From JAJYSO01 sp964586655 (GTDB lineage: Bacteria > Bacteroidota > Bacteroidia > Flavobacteriales > Flavobacteriaceae), in NCBI GenBank assembly GCA_964586655.1, contig CAZPGY010000005.1, positions 62,001 to 126,000 of the forward strand: a stretch of DNA of 64,000 nucleotides, written 5' to 3'. Made by a program: the position numbers and the translations under genes. Of the stretch, positions 26,125 through 35,456 are shown piece after piece. Positions within the stretch are counted from its first letter, which is position 1. Each line of letters begins with the position of its first letter. The notes below the pieces were generated by a model. That model was not told the origin of the DNA, did no database searches, and worked only from the letters and a program-made list of their open reading frames with translations.

Positions 26125-26700
26125 CTATAACACCCGCCGAGCTTGTGTATAAGCCCGTTTCCAATATTTTTGATGGAGGTTGGAAATAATGACGCCGCCA
26201 TGCGTAGTGGCGTGAATAAAACTAATTTTACCGGGTTTTACCTCCACCACCAATCCCACGTGGTTGATGACATTGCGCCTCGGGTTGGTTTTAAAAAATA
26301 GTAAATCTCCAACCCTTACTTCCGATTTCAACAATTGCTGTCCCTTTTGGGCCATGGCTCTTGATGTTCGCGGTAAGAGAATATCGGCGGCATTGAGAAA
26401 AGAAGTATAAATCAACCCGGAGCAATCGACCCCGCGTTTTGAAGTACCGCCATACTTATAATCGGTTCCCAAATATCCTAAGGCATAATCCACAATTTTG
26501 GCTGCTTCCTTTGACGATGCTTCAACCTGTGGCGATCGGGTAGGGAGATGAAACCCTTTTTTGGCACCACAAGAGCTGAGTAAACCTACCAAAACAAGCA
26601 GGAAAATGGGCTTGGCAAGTTTGTACTTTAATGAGTTGTATATTGAAATTGTTTTAAAGAAGTCAGCGCGATTCTTGGAGGCGTTTTGGCGTGGTGTCAT
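26125..26700 (-). CDS. NlpC/P60 family peptidoglycan hydrolase lipoprotein
   Basis: A 191-residue protein. A hydrophobic segment PIFLLVLVGLLSSC ends in a lipobox with Cys44, so it is probably lipid-anchored. The NlpC/P60 domain has the nucleophile in KRGVDCSGLI, the histidine in INHVGLVVEV and the third residue in FIHATTHGGV. It cleaves gamma-D-Glu-diaminopimelate bonds in peptidoglycan peptides. The 30-residue segment before the hydrophobic stretch is long for a signal peptide, so the real start may be downstream, but no ATG lies there. ComEC follows 36 bp later on the same strand. Confidence 0.9.
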   Translation of the reverse strand: MTPRQNASKNRADFFKTISIYNSLKYKLAKPIFLLVLVGLLSSCGAKKGFHLPTRSPQVEASSKEAAKIVDYALGYLGTDYKYGGTSKRGVDCSGLIYTSFLNAADILLPRTSRAMAQKGQQLLKSEVRVGDLLFFKTNPRRNVINHVGLVVEVKPGKISFIHATTHGGVIISNLHQKYWKRAYTQARRVL

Positions 26701-26861
26701 TTAAAAAAGTGTTGCTGTATGGAGTCAAAAAACATAAATGCCGACAGTATCAGCAGTTTGAATGCGTAAATATAAAAAAACGAAAATTATTCCCTATAAA
26801 ATAAGGTAAAACTTGAAAGAAATATTAGTTTAGCGGAAACAGATTTTGAGAGGGTATATTT

Positions 26862-27782
26862 ATGATTAAACCTGAAGCTTTAAAGCCCGGTGATAAAGTC
26901 GCCATTGTTGCCACTGCGCGAAAAGTAGACGAAAGCGAACTGTATCCGGCCGTTAGGCTCCTGGAGAAATGGAAGTTGAAACCGATACTCGGCAATAGTA
27001 TAGGGAAAGAAGATTTTCAGTTTGCCGGAAGTGATGAACAACGGGTAGCAGATTTTCAAAATCAGTTGGATAACCCTGATATTAAAGCAATTTGGTGTGC
27101 CCGGGGAGGGTATGGAAGCGTTCGTATTATCGACCAATTGGATTTTTCAAAACTGGAAAACCATTCCAAATGGATTATTGGGTACAGTGATATTACCGTA
27201 TTCCATGCTCATTTGAATGATCTGGGACTCATGAGCCTGCACGCGCAAATGCCGGTGGGAATCGCAGAAAAATCACCCCAAACCTCGGCAGGACTGAAAG
27301 AAATTTTGGACGGCAACCTTCCTGATTATCAGTGGCCGTCTTCTGCGCTCAACCAAAACGGAATGGCACAAGGAGAGCTCGTTGGCGGCAACCTGTCCGT
27401 ACTATATTCCTTGTGTGGAAGCCCTTCGATTCCGGAAATGGAAGGAAGGATTTTGTTTTTGGAAGATTTAGATGAATACCTCTACCACGTCGACCGAATG
27501 ATGCAAAACCTAAAGCGAAATGGTTGGTTTGAAGAGATCTCAGGTTTGATCGTCGGAGGAATGTCTAACATGCGTGATAATACCAAAGCTTTTGGGTTTG
27601 AGGCGGATAAGCCTTTTGGCAAAACAGCTAAAGAAATTATCAAAGAAACGCTGTCAGAATATGATTTCCCCATCGCTTTTGATTTTCCGGCAGGGCATCA
27701 GCAAGACAATCGCCCTTTAATCATGGGGCATGACGTGGTTTTAACCGTTGAAAACGATAAGAGCCATTTGAGTTTTAAATAA
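26862..27782 (+). CDS. LD-carboxypeptidase (peptidase S66)
   Basis: A 306-residue murein tetrapeptide carboxypeptidase. The N-terminal strand KPGDKVAIVATARKVDESEL, the block WCARGGYGSVRIIDQLDF and the nucleophile motif IGYSDIT (Ser109) are diagnostic. The C-terminal FLEDLDEYLYHVDRM and PAGHQQDNRPLIMG contain the catalytic Glu and His. It trims D-Ala from L-Lys or DAP tetrapeptides during peptidoglycan recycling in the cytoplasm. No signal peptide is present, as expected. The S41 protease follows 55 bp downstream. Confidence 0.94.
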   Translation: MIKPEALKPGDKVAIVATARKVDESELYPAVRLLEKWKLKPILGNSIGKEDFQFAGSDEQRVADFQNQLDNPDIKAIWCARGGYGSVRIIDQLDFSKLENHSKWIIGYSDITVFHAHLNDLGLMSLHAQMPVGIAEKSPQTSAGLKEILDGNLPDYQWPSSALNQNGMAQGELVGGNLSVLYSLCGSPSIPEMEGRILFLEDLDEYLYHVDRMMQNLKRNGWFEEISGLIVGGMSNMRDNTKAFGFEADKPFGKTAKEIIKETLSEYDFPIAFDFPAGHQQDNRPLIMGHDVVLTVENDKSHLSFK

Positions 27783-27837
27783 AACCACAAATGAACTCAA
27801 TATATAAAAATAGGTAACCTTAAATAAAGAAACATTC

Positions 27838-30800
27838 ATGAAAAAAATTCTTCTCTTCAGTTTTTTGATACTATGGTCAAGCCTGATTTTTGCACAAGAC
27901 AATGTTGTGCGCTGGCTGCGTTACCCCAATATTTCGCCAAATGGCCAGCACATTGTTTTTGGGTATATGGGTAATATTTATAAAGTAGATGCCCAAGGAG
28001 GCGTGGCCGTTCCTTTGACTGCCGGAGAGGCCTACAACACCCATCCTGTGTGGAGCAATGACGGCCAAACGATTGCTTTCTCCAGTGACCGTTATGGTAA
28101 TTTTGATGTGTATACCATGCCGGCAAAAGGTGGGGAAACTACGCGCATCACCTATCACAGCGCCGATGATTATGCCTATGACTTTGCCCCCGATGATCAA
28201 AAAATTCTTATCGGAAGCCGTAGAGAGGCACCGGCGCAAAGTGTGCGTTTCCCCGGCGTGCGCTATTTTCAAAACCTCTATTTTATTCCGGTGGATGGCG
28301 GACGTGCAAAACTGGTTACCGCAGCCGGAATCAGCAATGCCGATCTCAATAAAACGGGCACTAAAATTATCTTCCAAAACGTAAAAGGATATGAAGATTA
28401 TTATCGCAAACACGAAAAAGCCTCCATCACACCTGATGTATGGATTTATGATATTGAAAATGATAGCTACCGACAAATTACCAACAATAAGATAAACAAT
28501 AGAGTGCCCCATTTTGGAGCGCAAGGAGAGTTTATCTTCTATACCAATGAAGAGAGCGGCGACCTCAATGTTTATAAACGCTCGTTGGACAGCGGGGAAA
28601 AAGTGCAACTGACTCATTTTGTAGACTTCCCGGTGCGCAGCTTGAGTTTGGCCGACAATAATAAAATGGCCTTCTCGTGGAAAGGAGATATTTATACGCT
28701 TGTAGAAGGAGCAGAACCCCAAAAACTGACCATTAAAGTGTTTAATAATTCGGGGTATAATACCATTGAGCACAAAGACATTAAAAGCGTTACCGAATTT
28801 AAAGTCAACCCCAACGGCAAAGAGATTGCTTTTGTCAATAGAGGAGAGATTTTTGTGACCGGCGTCAATAATAAACACACCAAACGCATCACCAATACGC
28901 CTTGGCAAGAGCGAATGATCAATTGGGCACCCGATGGCAACAGCTTGGTTTATGCTGTAGAACACAATGGAAGTTGGGATATTTATAAAGTGAGTTTGCA
29001 GCATCCGGAGGAAGAATTTTTCTATGCAGCCACCACCTTAAAAACAGAAAAACTGGTCGCTACCGATGCAGAGGAATTCCAACCTAAGTTTTCTCCCGAC
29101 GGTAAGAAAATCGCCTATGTCAAAAACCGAAATATCCTGGTGGTGATGGATATTGAATCCGGAGAGAAAACGGTAGTCTTGCCTAAAGGGAAGAACTTTT
29201 CTTATAGCGACGGTGATTGGGGTTTTGAGTGGAGTCCTGACAGCAAATGGCTTTTGGTAGATAATCAGAAAGGTTATTTCACAAAATCCAATACTGCTTT
29301 GATTGCAGCAGACGGAGAAGGAGAAGCTGTGTTTCCGGTCAACAGTGGATTTGGAGAAAGCGATGCCAAGTGGGCACTGGACGGAAAAATGATGACCTAT
29401 AAAACCACCCGAAACGGACTTAAATCTTTAGCCTATCAAGGAAGTCACCAAGAAGATATTTACGGAATATTCTTTGACCAAGAGGCTTATGACCAATTCA
29501 CCATGAGTGAAGATGAATACAAGCTGATGAAAGCGCGTAAGAAAGACGAAAAAGAAGAGGACGAGGACGAGAAAGACAAGGGCAAGAAAAAGAAGAAAGA
29601 CGAAGACGAAAAAGTAGAACCACTCGAATTTGATTTGCACAACTTGAAATATCGCAAAGTGCGGCTCACTATTAACAGTGCCAATATTAGTGATTATGTT
29701 TTAAGCGAAGATGGTAGTAAGCTTTATTATTTGGCTGCTTTTCAAAAAGGATTCAACTTGTGGGTCACCGAGCCTCGTACGCGTGAGACAAAAATATTGG
29801 CCAAATTGAACAGTGGCTGGAGCAGTCTTCAGCTTAGTGATGACGGAAAAACCATATTTTTGAGTAAACACGGCAAATTGGTAAAAGTAGATACAAAATC
29901 AGGAGAAGTGAAACCCATTTCTATTGATGCCGATATGATTGTAAATCACGATGCTGAGCGAAAATATATCTTTAATCACATTTGGAGACAAACCAAAAAA
30001 CGCCTCTATGATCCCAACATGAATGGGGTAGATTGGAAAATGTATCACGATGAATATGTAAAATTCCTGCCCTATATCAATAACAATTATGATTTTCAGG
30101 TGCTTCTTAGCGAACTTTTGGGCGAACTCAATGTGTCGCATACCGGAGGACGCTATTATCCTAAATTTGATAATGCCGAGCACACCGCTTCCCTTGGCTT
30201 GCTCTATGACCAAGATTATATGGGAAAAGGAATCAAAGTTTCGGCAGTTATTCCCGGTGGTCCTTTGGATAAAGCAGATGTTGAGATTAAAAAAGGAGAT
30301 TTGATCATAAAAATTAACGAAGACACCATTAATGCCGGTGAAAATTATTTCAAATACCTCACCAATTTAAAAGGTAAAAATACCCGCCTTACCTTCAAGC
30401 GAGGAAAAGATGTTTTCCATGAGGTAATCAAACCCATTTCCTTGGGGAAAGAACACAATTTAATGTATAAACGCTGGGTCAATATTATGGAGCAAAAAGT
30501 CGATTCTTTAAGTGATGGTCAGCTTGGTTATGTGCATGTTCGCGGAATGAACGACAACAGCTATCGCCATGTATATGCCGATGTCTTGGGAGAAGAGATC
30601 GATAAGAAAGCACTGATTGTCGACACTCGCTTCAATGGTGGTGGTTGGTTGCACAATGATCTAAATACCTTCCTCAGCGGTGATTTGTACTTGACTTTTA
30701 GGCCACAGGGCCAACCCACAAAAGGAGGAGAACCCGTGAATCGCTGGACCAAACCCAGCGTAATGTTGGTGAGTGAAGGAAATTATAGTGATGCTTTTAT

Positions 30801-31080
30801 CACCCCTTATATTTATCAACAAAACGGTTTGGGAAAAGTTATCGGAATGCCGGTAGCCGGAACAGGAACCGCCGTTTGGTGGGAACGACAGATAGATCCT
30901 ACCATCGTCTTTGGAATTCCAATGGTCGCCACCGTAGGAACTGACGGAAAAGTAACCGAAAACCTGGAATTGCAACCCGATATTAAAGTAACCCTGCCTT
31001 ATAATAAATTCCTCAACGGAGTAGATACGCAGCTCAAAGCAGCCGTTGAAGAACTGCTTAAACAGGTAGGTGACCAATAA
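27838..31080 (+). CDS. Tricorn-like S41 protease with TolB/WD40-type beta propellers
   Basis: A 1080-residue secreted protein with a signal peptide (KKILLFSFLILWSSLIFA). Two TolB/WD40-type beta propellers form roughly the first 700 residues (repeats such as ISPNGQHIVFGYMGNIYKVD, FSPDGKKIAYVKNRN, WSPDSKWLLVDN). A PDZ domain (GKGIKVSAVIPGGPLDKADV) and an S41 tail-type protease domain follow, with the nucleophile Ser in EGNYSDAFITP and the VDTRFNGGG block. This is the tricorn core architecture in a periplasmic Bacteroidota form, likely degrading peptides. A highly charged linker of almost only D, E and K (about residues 565-590) interrupts the second propeller. Confidence 0.93.
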   Translation: MKKILLFSFLILWSSLIFAQDNVVRWLRYPNISPNGQHIVFGYMGNIYKVDAQGGVAVPLTAGEAYNTHPVWSNDGQTIAFSSDRYGNFDVYTMPAKGGETTRITYHSADDYAYDFAPDDQKILIGSRREAPAQSVRFPGVRYFQNLYFIPVDGGRAKLVTAAGISNADLNKTGTKIIFQNVKGYEDYYRKHEKASITPDVWIYDIENDSYRQITNNKINNRVPHFGAQGEFIFYTNEESGDLNVYKRSLDSGEKVQLTHFVDFPVRSLSLADNNKMAFSWKGDIYTLVEGAEPQKLTIKVFNNSGYNTIEHKDIKSVTEFKVNPNGKEIAFVNRGEIFVTGVNNKHTKRITNTPWQERMINWAPDGNSLVYAVEHNGSWDIYKVSLQHPEEEFFYAATTLKTEKLVATDAEEFQPKFSPDGKKIAYVKNRNILVVMDIESGEKTVVLPKGKNFSYSDGDWGFEWSPDSKWLLVDNQKGYFTKSNTALIAADGEGEAVFPVNSGFGESDAKWALDGKMMTYKTTRNGLKSLAYQGSHQEDIYGIFFDQEAYDQFTMSEDEYKLMKARKKDEKEEDEDEKDKGKKKKKDEDEKVEPLEFDLHNLKYRKVRLTINSANISDYVLSEDGSKLYYLAAFQKGFNLWVTEPRTRETKILAKLNSGWSSLQLSDDGKTIFLSKHGKLVKVDTKSGEVKPISIDADMIVNHDAERKYIFNHIWRQTKKRLYDPNMNGVDWKMYHDEYVKFLPYINNNYDFQVLLSELLGELNVSHTGGRYYPKFDNAEHTASLGLLYDQDYMGKGIKVSAVIPGGPLDKADVEIKKGDLIIKINEDTINAGENYFKYLTNLKGKNTRLTFKRGKDVFHEVIKPISLGKEHNLMYKRWVNIMEQKVDSLSDGQLGYVHVRGMNDNSYRHVYADVLGEEIDKKALIVDTRFNGGGWLHNDLNTFLSGDLYLTFRPQGQPTKGGEPVNRWTKPSVMLVSEGNYSDAFITPYIYQQNGLGKVIGMPVAGTGTAVWWERQIDPTIVFGIPMVATVGTDGKVTENLELQPDIKVTLPYNKFLNGVDTQLKAAVEELLKQVGDQ

Positions 31081-31154
31081 CTGAATTTTATTTTTTTCTT
31101 ATATTAGACTTACCAATTAGGCTGATATTTATAAACCAAATTGGTATTAAAATT

Positions 31155-31188
31155 AAAAAAGTGAGTCGCTTTATCGGCTCACTTTTTT
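31155..31188 (+). terminator. Rho-independent terminator after the S41 protease
   Basis: AAAAAAGTGAG (31155-31165) pairs with CTCACTTTTTT (31178-31188), 75 bp after the stop codon. The T-run makes it a good terminator on the plus strand; the A-run allows function on the minus strand too. Confidence 0.85.
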
Positions 31189-31232
31189 AATACCCGGCCC
31201 TAAAGTTGGATATGAGCCGTTGGTGCTGTCGC

Positions 31233-31539
31233 TTAGCCCAGAAAATTCATGAGATTTATTTTAGGCGGATTTGAGGGGGTATGCTGAGTTTACCGAAGTG
31301 CGTCAAATCCTGTAGCTGTCCCATACCTACGGGACTGCAAAGGGTTTGCAACGAAACCTGTATTGAGTGTCATCGAAATAAAGACGTCAAAATAAATCTA
31401 AGTAATACGAATAACCCTTCAAGAGTTGTACAGGCTTGTTAATTTGAGCCTTTATGTTTTGTCTATTTATACTGTTAACTCCTTGATAATTTGCAAACTA
31501 TTCGATTATCCCTCAATTTGCGGTGAATTTTTTGGGTTA
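31233..31539. repeat. Family A inverted-repeat element, copy A2
   Basis: About 307 bp between the convergent S41 and ferredoxin genes. The left end TTAGCCCAGAAAATTCATGA is inverted relative to the right end GTGAATTTTTTGGGTTAA. Inside, GGATTTGA pairs with TCAAATCC, GTCCC with GGGAC, and GATTTATTTT with AAAATAAATC, so the transcript would be highly structured. The right end provides the TAA stop of the ferredoxin gene. Confidence 0.85.
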
Positions 31540-31893
31540 ATGCTCACTCGGATGCATAAAAGCTTGTTTTTCGAGCAGTTCTTCGTCACTTTCAACATGA
31601 TCCTCATCGGGGATACAGCAGTCTACCGGGCATACGGCAGCGCACTGTGGCTCTTCGTGAAAGCCCATGCATTCGGTACATTTATCGGGAACGATATAAT
31701 AAAACTCTTCACTGATGGGAGCTTGAATCTCTTCGGCATTCACCTCCTTCCCATTGGTCAATACCACATCCCCTTCCAGTTCGGTTCCTTCAGCATAATT
31801 CCATTCGTCGGCTCCTTCATATATTGCCGTGTTCGGACACTCGGGTTCACAAGCCCCACAGTTGATACACTCGTCTGTTATAATAATTGCCAT
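31537..31893 (-). CDS. 2[4Fe-4S] ferredoxin
   Basis: A 118-residue ferredoxin. The start MAIIITDECINCGACEPECP (ATG at 31893) is the conserved N terminus; a longer in-frame start at 31941 adds residues that do not belong. The first cluster motif is CINCGACEPECPN; the second CTECMGFHEEPQCAAVCP, with the longer loop typical of this 4Fe-4S dicluster group. An acidic C-terminal tail follows. It carries electrons at low potential in the cytoplasm; partners are unknown. It shares a divergent promoter region with the acyl-CoA reductase gene, as seen in many Bacteroidota. The stop codon lies in the end of a family A element. Confidence 0.93.
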   Translation of the reverse strand: MAIIITDECINCGACEPECPNTAIYEGADEWNYAEGTELEGDVVLTNGKEVNAEEIQAPISEEFYYIVPDKCTECMGFHEEPQCAAVCPVDCCIPDEDHVESDEELLEKQAFMHPSEH

Positions 31894-31994
31894 TTTGATA
31901 GATTTTAGCGACCACAAGTCTGTTTGACACAGGATCGGCAATAACTTTACCGCATTTGCTCTCCTTGCTTTCAGACTTCCCGCATAGATTTATG

Positions 31995-32033
31995 TAACTT
32001 TGTACAAAAATACATAAAATTTACTCGTTGCAA
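31995..32033. promoter_or_regulatory. Divergent promoters for ferredoxin (-) and acyl-CoA reductase (+)
   Basis: On the minus strand TTTG (complement of CAAA at 32031-32034) and TATTTTTG (32012-32005) are spaced by about 18 bp, a good promoter for the ferredoxin. On the plus strand TAACTTTG (31995-32002) is a -7 box 130 bp before the acyl-CoA reductase start; no -33 was identified for it. The two -7 boxes are only 2 bp apart, so the promoters would compete. Confidence 0.55.
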
Positions 32034-32131
32034 ATTTCACAAAATTGTGATGAAAGAAAAATTAAACATTCCTAAAATGAGCCCAATAATCACTTCCGTA
32101 TTAATCTCAAACTGGTTGATCCCTTAATATT

Positions 32132-33181
32132 ATGACTGAAGAAATACGCCAACAAGCTTTTACAGATCTGGGAAGTTTCTTAATGCGATTTACCTCAGAA
32201 GACTTCTCATTTACGGCCTTAGAACGGAAATTTGCTAAAAAACTGAGCCGTTCCATCACTCGGGCAATGCATCATAACGGATGGTTTACCAAAGAAGATA
32301 TTTATTTTGCGTTGCAACAATGGGGCAAAAACTTGAGCCGAGGAAATATTGAAGAATGGATGTCACCTTATCAATTGACACCCGACCACCCCAAAACAGT
32401 GGCCGTCATCATGGCCGGAAACGTACCCTTGGTCGGGTTTCACGATTTCTTAAGCGTCCTCCTGTCGGGACATAAGATTTTGGTCAAACAGTCTTCTAAA
32501 GACAAATACCTCTTGCCGTGTTTGGCAGATTTTTTAGTGGCGCAAAACAGCAGTTTCTCCGGATTGATTGAATTTACTGATGAGAAACTCGAAAATTACG
32601 ATGCCGTTATTGCTACCGGAAGTAATAATACCGCCCGATATTTTGCGTATTATTTTTCTGAAAAACCACACATCATTCGCAAGAATAGGAATGCTGTTGC
32701 AGTACTTACCGGAAAGGAAGAACAGAAAAAATTAAAAAAAATTGGGGAAGATATCTTTAGGTATCACGGACTGGGCTGTCGAAATGTTTCCAAAATATTT
32801 GTCCCCGAAAATTATGATTTCAACTTGTTTTTTGAGGCGATTTATCATTGGAATCCTATTATTAATCACCATAAATATGCCAACAACTACGACTATAACA
32901 AAGCCGTATACTTGATGAGTGAATTCAGCATGCTGGAAAATGGTTTTCTCATACTTAAAGAAGACAAAAATTACGCCTCTCCCATTGCCTGTTTGTTTTA
33001 TGAATATTATACTGATGAGGCGGCTCTCCAAGAAAAATTAAAGGTAGATCGCGAACAAATACAATGTATAATTTCTGAGGATCATAATTTTGGAACGGTA
33101 AATATTGGAGCTTCCCAGCGTCCAAAATTGTCAGATTATGCCGATGGAGTTGATACGCTGGCCTTTTTATCCAAATTATAA
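32132..33181 (+). CDS. LuxC-type acyl-CoA/acyl-protein reductase
   Basis: A 349-residue protein of the LuxC branch of the aldehyde dehydrogenase superfamily, reducing activated acyl groups to aldehydes. Visible motifs: KTVAVIMAGNVPLVGFHDFL (nucleotide-binding), LLSGHKILVKQSSKDKYLLP and the catalytic cysteine in YHGLGCRNVSKIFVP. A cytoplasmic enzyme. It sits between a divergent ferredoxin and the serine biosynthesis genes serC and serA, an arrangement that I believe recurs in Bacteroidota. The physiological acyl donor is unknown and no luciferase genes are present. Confidence 0.88.
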   Translation: MTEEIRQQAFTDLGSFLMRFTSEDFSFTALERKFAKKLSRSITRAMHHNGWFTKEDIYFALQQWGKNLSRGNIEEWMSPYQLTPDHPKTVAVIMAGNVPLVGFHDFLSVLLSGHKILVKQSSKDKYLLPCLADFLVAQNSSFSGLIEFTDEKLENYDAVIATGSNNTARYFAYYFSEKPHIIRKNRNAVAVLTGKEEQKKLKKIGEDIFRYHGLGCRNVSKIFVPENYDFNLFFEAIYHWNPIINHHKYANNYDYNKAVYLMSEFSMLENGFLILKEDKNYASPIACLFYEYYTDEAALQEKLKVDREQIQCIISEDHNFGTVNIGASQRPKLSDYADGVDTLAFLSKL

Positions 33182-33245
33182 ACCTAAAAGTTTCATACCC
33201 CATGCCAAAATTCGTACTTTTAGCCATTCTAATTGAGGATTTTTT

Positions 33246-33253
33246 TAATTTTG
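33246..33253 (+). promoter_or_regulatory. -7 promoter box of serC
   Basis: TAATTTTG fits TAnnTTTG and lies 32 bp before the serC ATG at 33286. No well-spaced -33 TTG was found. Confidence 0.45.
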
Positions 33254-33285
33254 ATTGCGTGAACGCATAAAACCAACTGTTGATT

Positions 33286-34350
33286 ATGAAAAAAAATAAT
33301 TTTGGTGCGGGACCTTGTATCCTTCCGCAAAGTGTTTTTGAAGAAGCTTCTCAAGCTGTTTTGGAATATAATGACTTGGGCTTGTCTATTCTGGAAATCT
33401 CTCACCGGAGTAAAGCATTTGTCGATATTATTGAAGAGGCCCGTGAATCGGTGTTAGAGCTTACCGGTTTGAAAGATAAAGGCTATCAGGTGCTCTTTTT
33501 GCAAGGTGGCGCCAGCACTCAGTTTTTGATGGTGGCCTATAATTTGCTGCACCAAAAGGCGGCCTATTTGAATACCGGAAGGTGGTCTACCAAAGCCATT
33601 AAAGAAGCTAAGCTTTTTGGCGAAGTAGTGGAAGTAGCTTCCTCAGAAGATAAAAATTTCAATTATATCCCTAAGCACTACCAGGTTCCAAAGGACGTTG
33701 ATTATTTTCATTGCACCAGTAACAACACCATCTATGGTACGCAGATGAATGATTTTCCCGAAATGGAAGTGCCTTTGGTTTGTGACATGAGTAGCGATAT
33801 CCTTTCCCGTCAGCGCGATTTCTCCAAATTTGACCTGATTTATGCAGGCGTTCAAAAAAACATGGGGCCTGCCGGCGCTACAATGGTATTGCTCAAAGAG
33901 GATATCTTGGGCAAAGTGAAGCGTCAAATCCCTACTATGATGGATTATCAAGTGCATCTTAAAAAAGACAGCGTGTTCAATACGCCGGCAGTTTATGCGG
34001 TTTATGTAACCATGCTCACCTTGCGCTGGCTTAAAGACCTTGGAGGCATTCAGGCCATTGAAGAAATTAACAATGAAAAGGCCAAAATGCTTTATGACGA
34101 AATCGATAAAAACCCAAATTTTGAAGGGGTGGTAGCTAAAGAAGATCGTTCAAAAATGAATGTAACCTTCAAACTGACCGATGAAAGTCGTCAAGAAGAA
34201 TTTGACAGATTGTGGGATGACGCCGGGATTGTCGGTATAAACGGGCATCGCAGTGTGGGAGGCTATCGCGCTTCCCTATACAATGCGTTGAGCAAAAAGG
34301 ACGTCAGTATTTTGACCGATGTGATGCAATGGTTTGGTAAAGAAGGCTAA
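33286..34350 (+). CDS. serC: Phosphoserine aminotransferase
   Basis: A 354-residue PLP enzyme converting 3-phosphohydroxypyruvate and glutamate to phosphoserine. The start MKKNNFGAGPCILP is the conserved N terminus; an in-frame TTG two codons upstream is less likely. The PLP lysine is in YAGVQKNMGPAG, and STQFLMVAYNLL plus HCTSNNTIYGTQ form the cofactor and substrate sites. The end HRSVGGYRASLYNALSK is typical. It may also act in pyridoxine synthesis. serA follows 134 bp downstream, giving two of the three steps of serine synthesis; the phosphatase is not in the window. Confidence 0.95.
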   Translation: MKKNNFGAGPCILPQSVFEEASQAVLEYNDLGLSILEISHRSKAFVDIIEEARESVLELTGLKDKGYQVLFLQGGASTQFLMVAYNLLHQKAAYLNTGRWSTKAIKEAKLFGEVVEVASSEDKNFNYIPKHYQVPKDVDYFHCTSNNTIYGTQMNDFPEMEVPLVCDMSSDILSRQRDFSKFDLIYAGVQKNMGPAGATMVLLKEDILGKVKRQIPTMMDYQVHLKKDSVFNTPAVYAVYVTMLTLRWLKDLGGIQAIEEINNEKAKMLYDEIDKNPNFEGVVAKEDRSKMNVTFKLTDESRQEEFDRLWDDAGIVGINGHRSVGGYRASLYNALSKKDVSILTDVMQWFGKEG

Positions 34351-34484
34351 GTTTTTATTCACTGTTTTCAATTGCCAAAAAGGGATGTGATTTGCAAAAG
34401 TCCTCCATCAACAAATATTTTCGGTTTTCTCTTAGATGCTGAAATAACACCATTTATTTTAATTTAAAAAAAGAAAGTAATACT

Positions 34485-35456
34485 ATGAAAATTTTAGCCA
34501 ATGACGGGGTTTCACAAAGTGGAATAGAAAAGCTGGAAAATGCCGGCTTTGAAGTTATTGAGAAAAAAATAGCGCAAAACCAACTTATTGATTATATCAA
34601 TGACAATCAAATTGACATGATTTTGGTACGCAGTGCCACCAAAATCCGAAAAGAGCTGATTGATGCCTGTGAAAATTTAAAATTGATTGGTCGCGGAGGT
34701 GTCGGTTTGGACAATATTGATGTAGATTATGCCAAAGAAAAAGGGATTAAGGTGATCAACACGCCGGCCGCTTCTTCACGAAGTGTAGCCGAATTGGTTT
34801 TTGCCCATTTGCTCGGTGGAATTCGACATCTCAACAAAGCCAATCGGGAAATGCCTTTGGAAGGAGAATCTAATTTTAAAAAACTCAAAAAGAGCTACAA
34901 AGGGCGCGAGCTGAATAACAAGACCTTAGGGATTTTTGGCTTTGGAAGAATAGGACGCCACGTGGCTAAAATTGCGCTGGGTGTCGGAATGAGAGTAATG
35001 GTCAATGACCACGTTATTGAAGAAGGAGAAGAAATTCCGGTAAAGCTTCAATTTTTTGACGATCAATCGGTAACCTTGAAAGTGAAATCTTTTTCAAAAG
35101 AAGAGGTACTGAAAAAAGCCGACTTTATCACCCTTCACGTGCCGGCACTTAAGGATTATATGATTGGGAAAAAAGAAATAGAATTGATGAAAGACAATGC
35201 CGGTCTAATCAACGCCTCTCGCGGAGGTGTGGTTGATGAAGTTGCGATTGATGTAGCCCTGCAGGAACGAAAACTGGGATTTGCCGCACTCGATGTTTTT
35301 GAAAATGAACCCAACCCGCCGATTAAACTGCTGATGAACCCTTACATTTCTTTGAGCCCCCATGTTGGTGGTTCAACCGATGAAGCACAAGAGCGGATTG
35401 GCGTAGAATTGGCCGATCAAATCATAGAAGCATTTGGTAAATCCTTAAAGAAATGA
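34485..35456 (+). CDS. serA: D-3-phosphoglycerate dehydrogenase
   Basis: A 323-residue NAD-dependent 2-hydroxyacid dehydrogenase. The substrate region LIGRGGVGLDNIDV, the nucleotide motif GIFGFGRIGRHVA, the arginine block LINASRGGVVDE and the catalytic His in SPHVGGSTDEAQERIG are all present. There is no C-terminal ACT or ASB domain, so it belongs to the short form without serine feedback through ACT. The gene context with serC supports the phosphoglycerate role over other 2-hydroxyacid substrates. Its TGA overlaps the rlpA ATG by four bases, so the two are translationally coupled. Confidence 0.93.
   Translation: MKILANDGVSQSGIEKLENAGFEVIEKKIAQNQLIDYINDNQIDMILVRSATKIRKELIDACENLKLIGRGGVGLDNIDVDYAKEKGIKVINTPAASSRSVAELVFAHLLGGIRHLNKANREMPLEGESNFKKLKKSYKGRELNNKTLGIFGFGRIGRHVAKIALGVGMRVMVNDHVIEEGEEIPVKLQFFDDQSVTLKVKSFSKEEVLKKADFITLHVPALKDYMIGKKEIELMKDNAGLINASRGGVVDEVAIDVALQERKLGFAALDVFENEPNPPIKLLMNPYISLSPHVGGSTDEAQERIGVELADQIIEAFGKSLKK

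Noticed and set aside
27877..29004. 375-codon minus-strand frame opposite the S41 protease
   Set aside because: Shadow of the beta-propeller region; no start context or family features.
32132..33181. Bioluminescence (lux) operon
   Set aside because: Only a LuxC-type reductase is present; no luciferase or LuxD/E genes are nearby and the context is serine biosynthesis.
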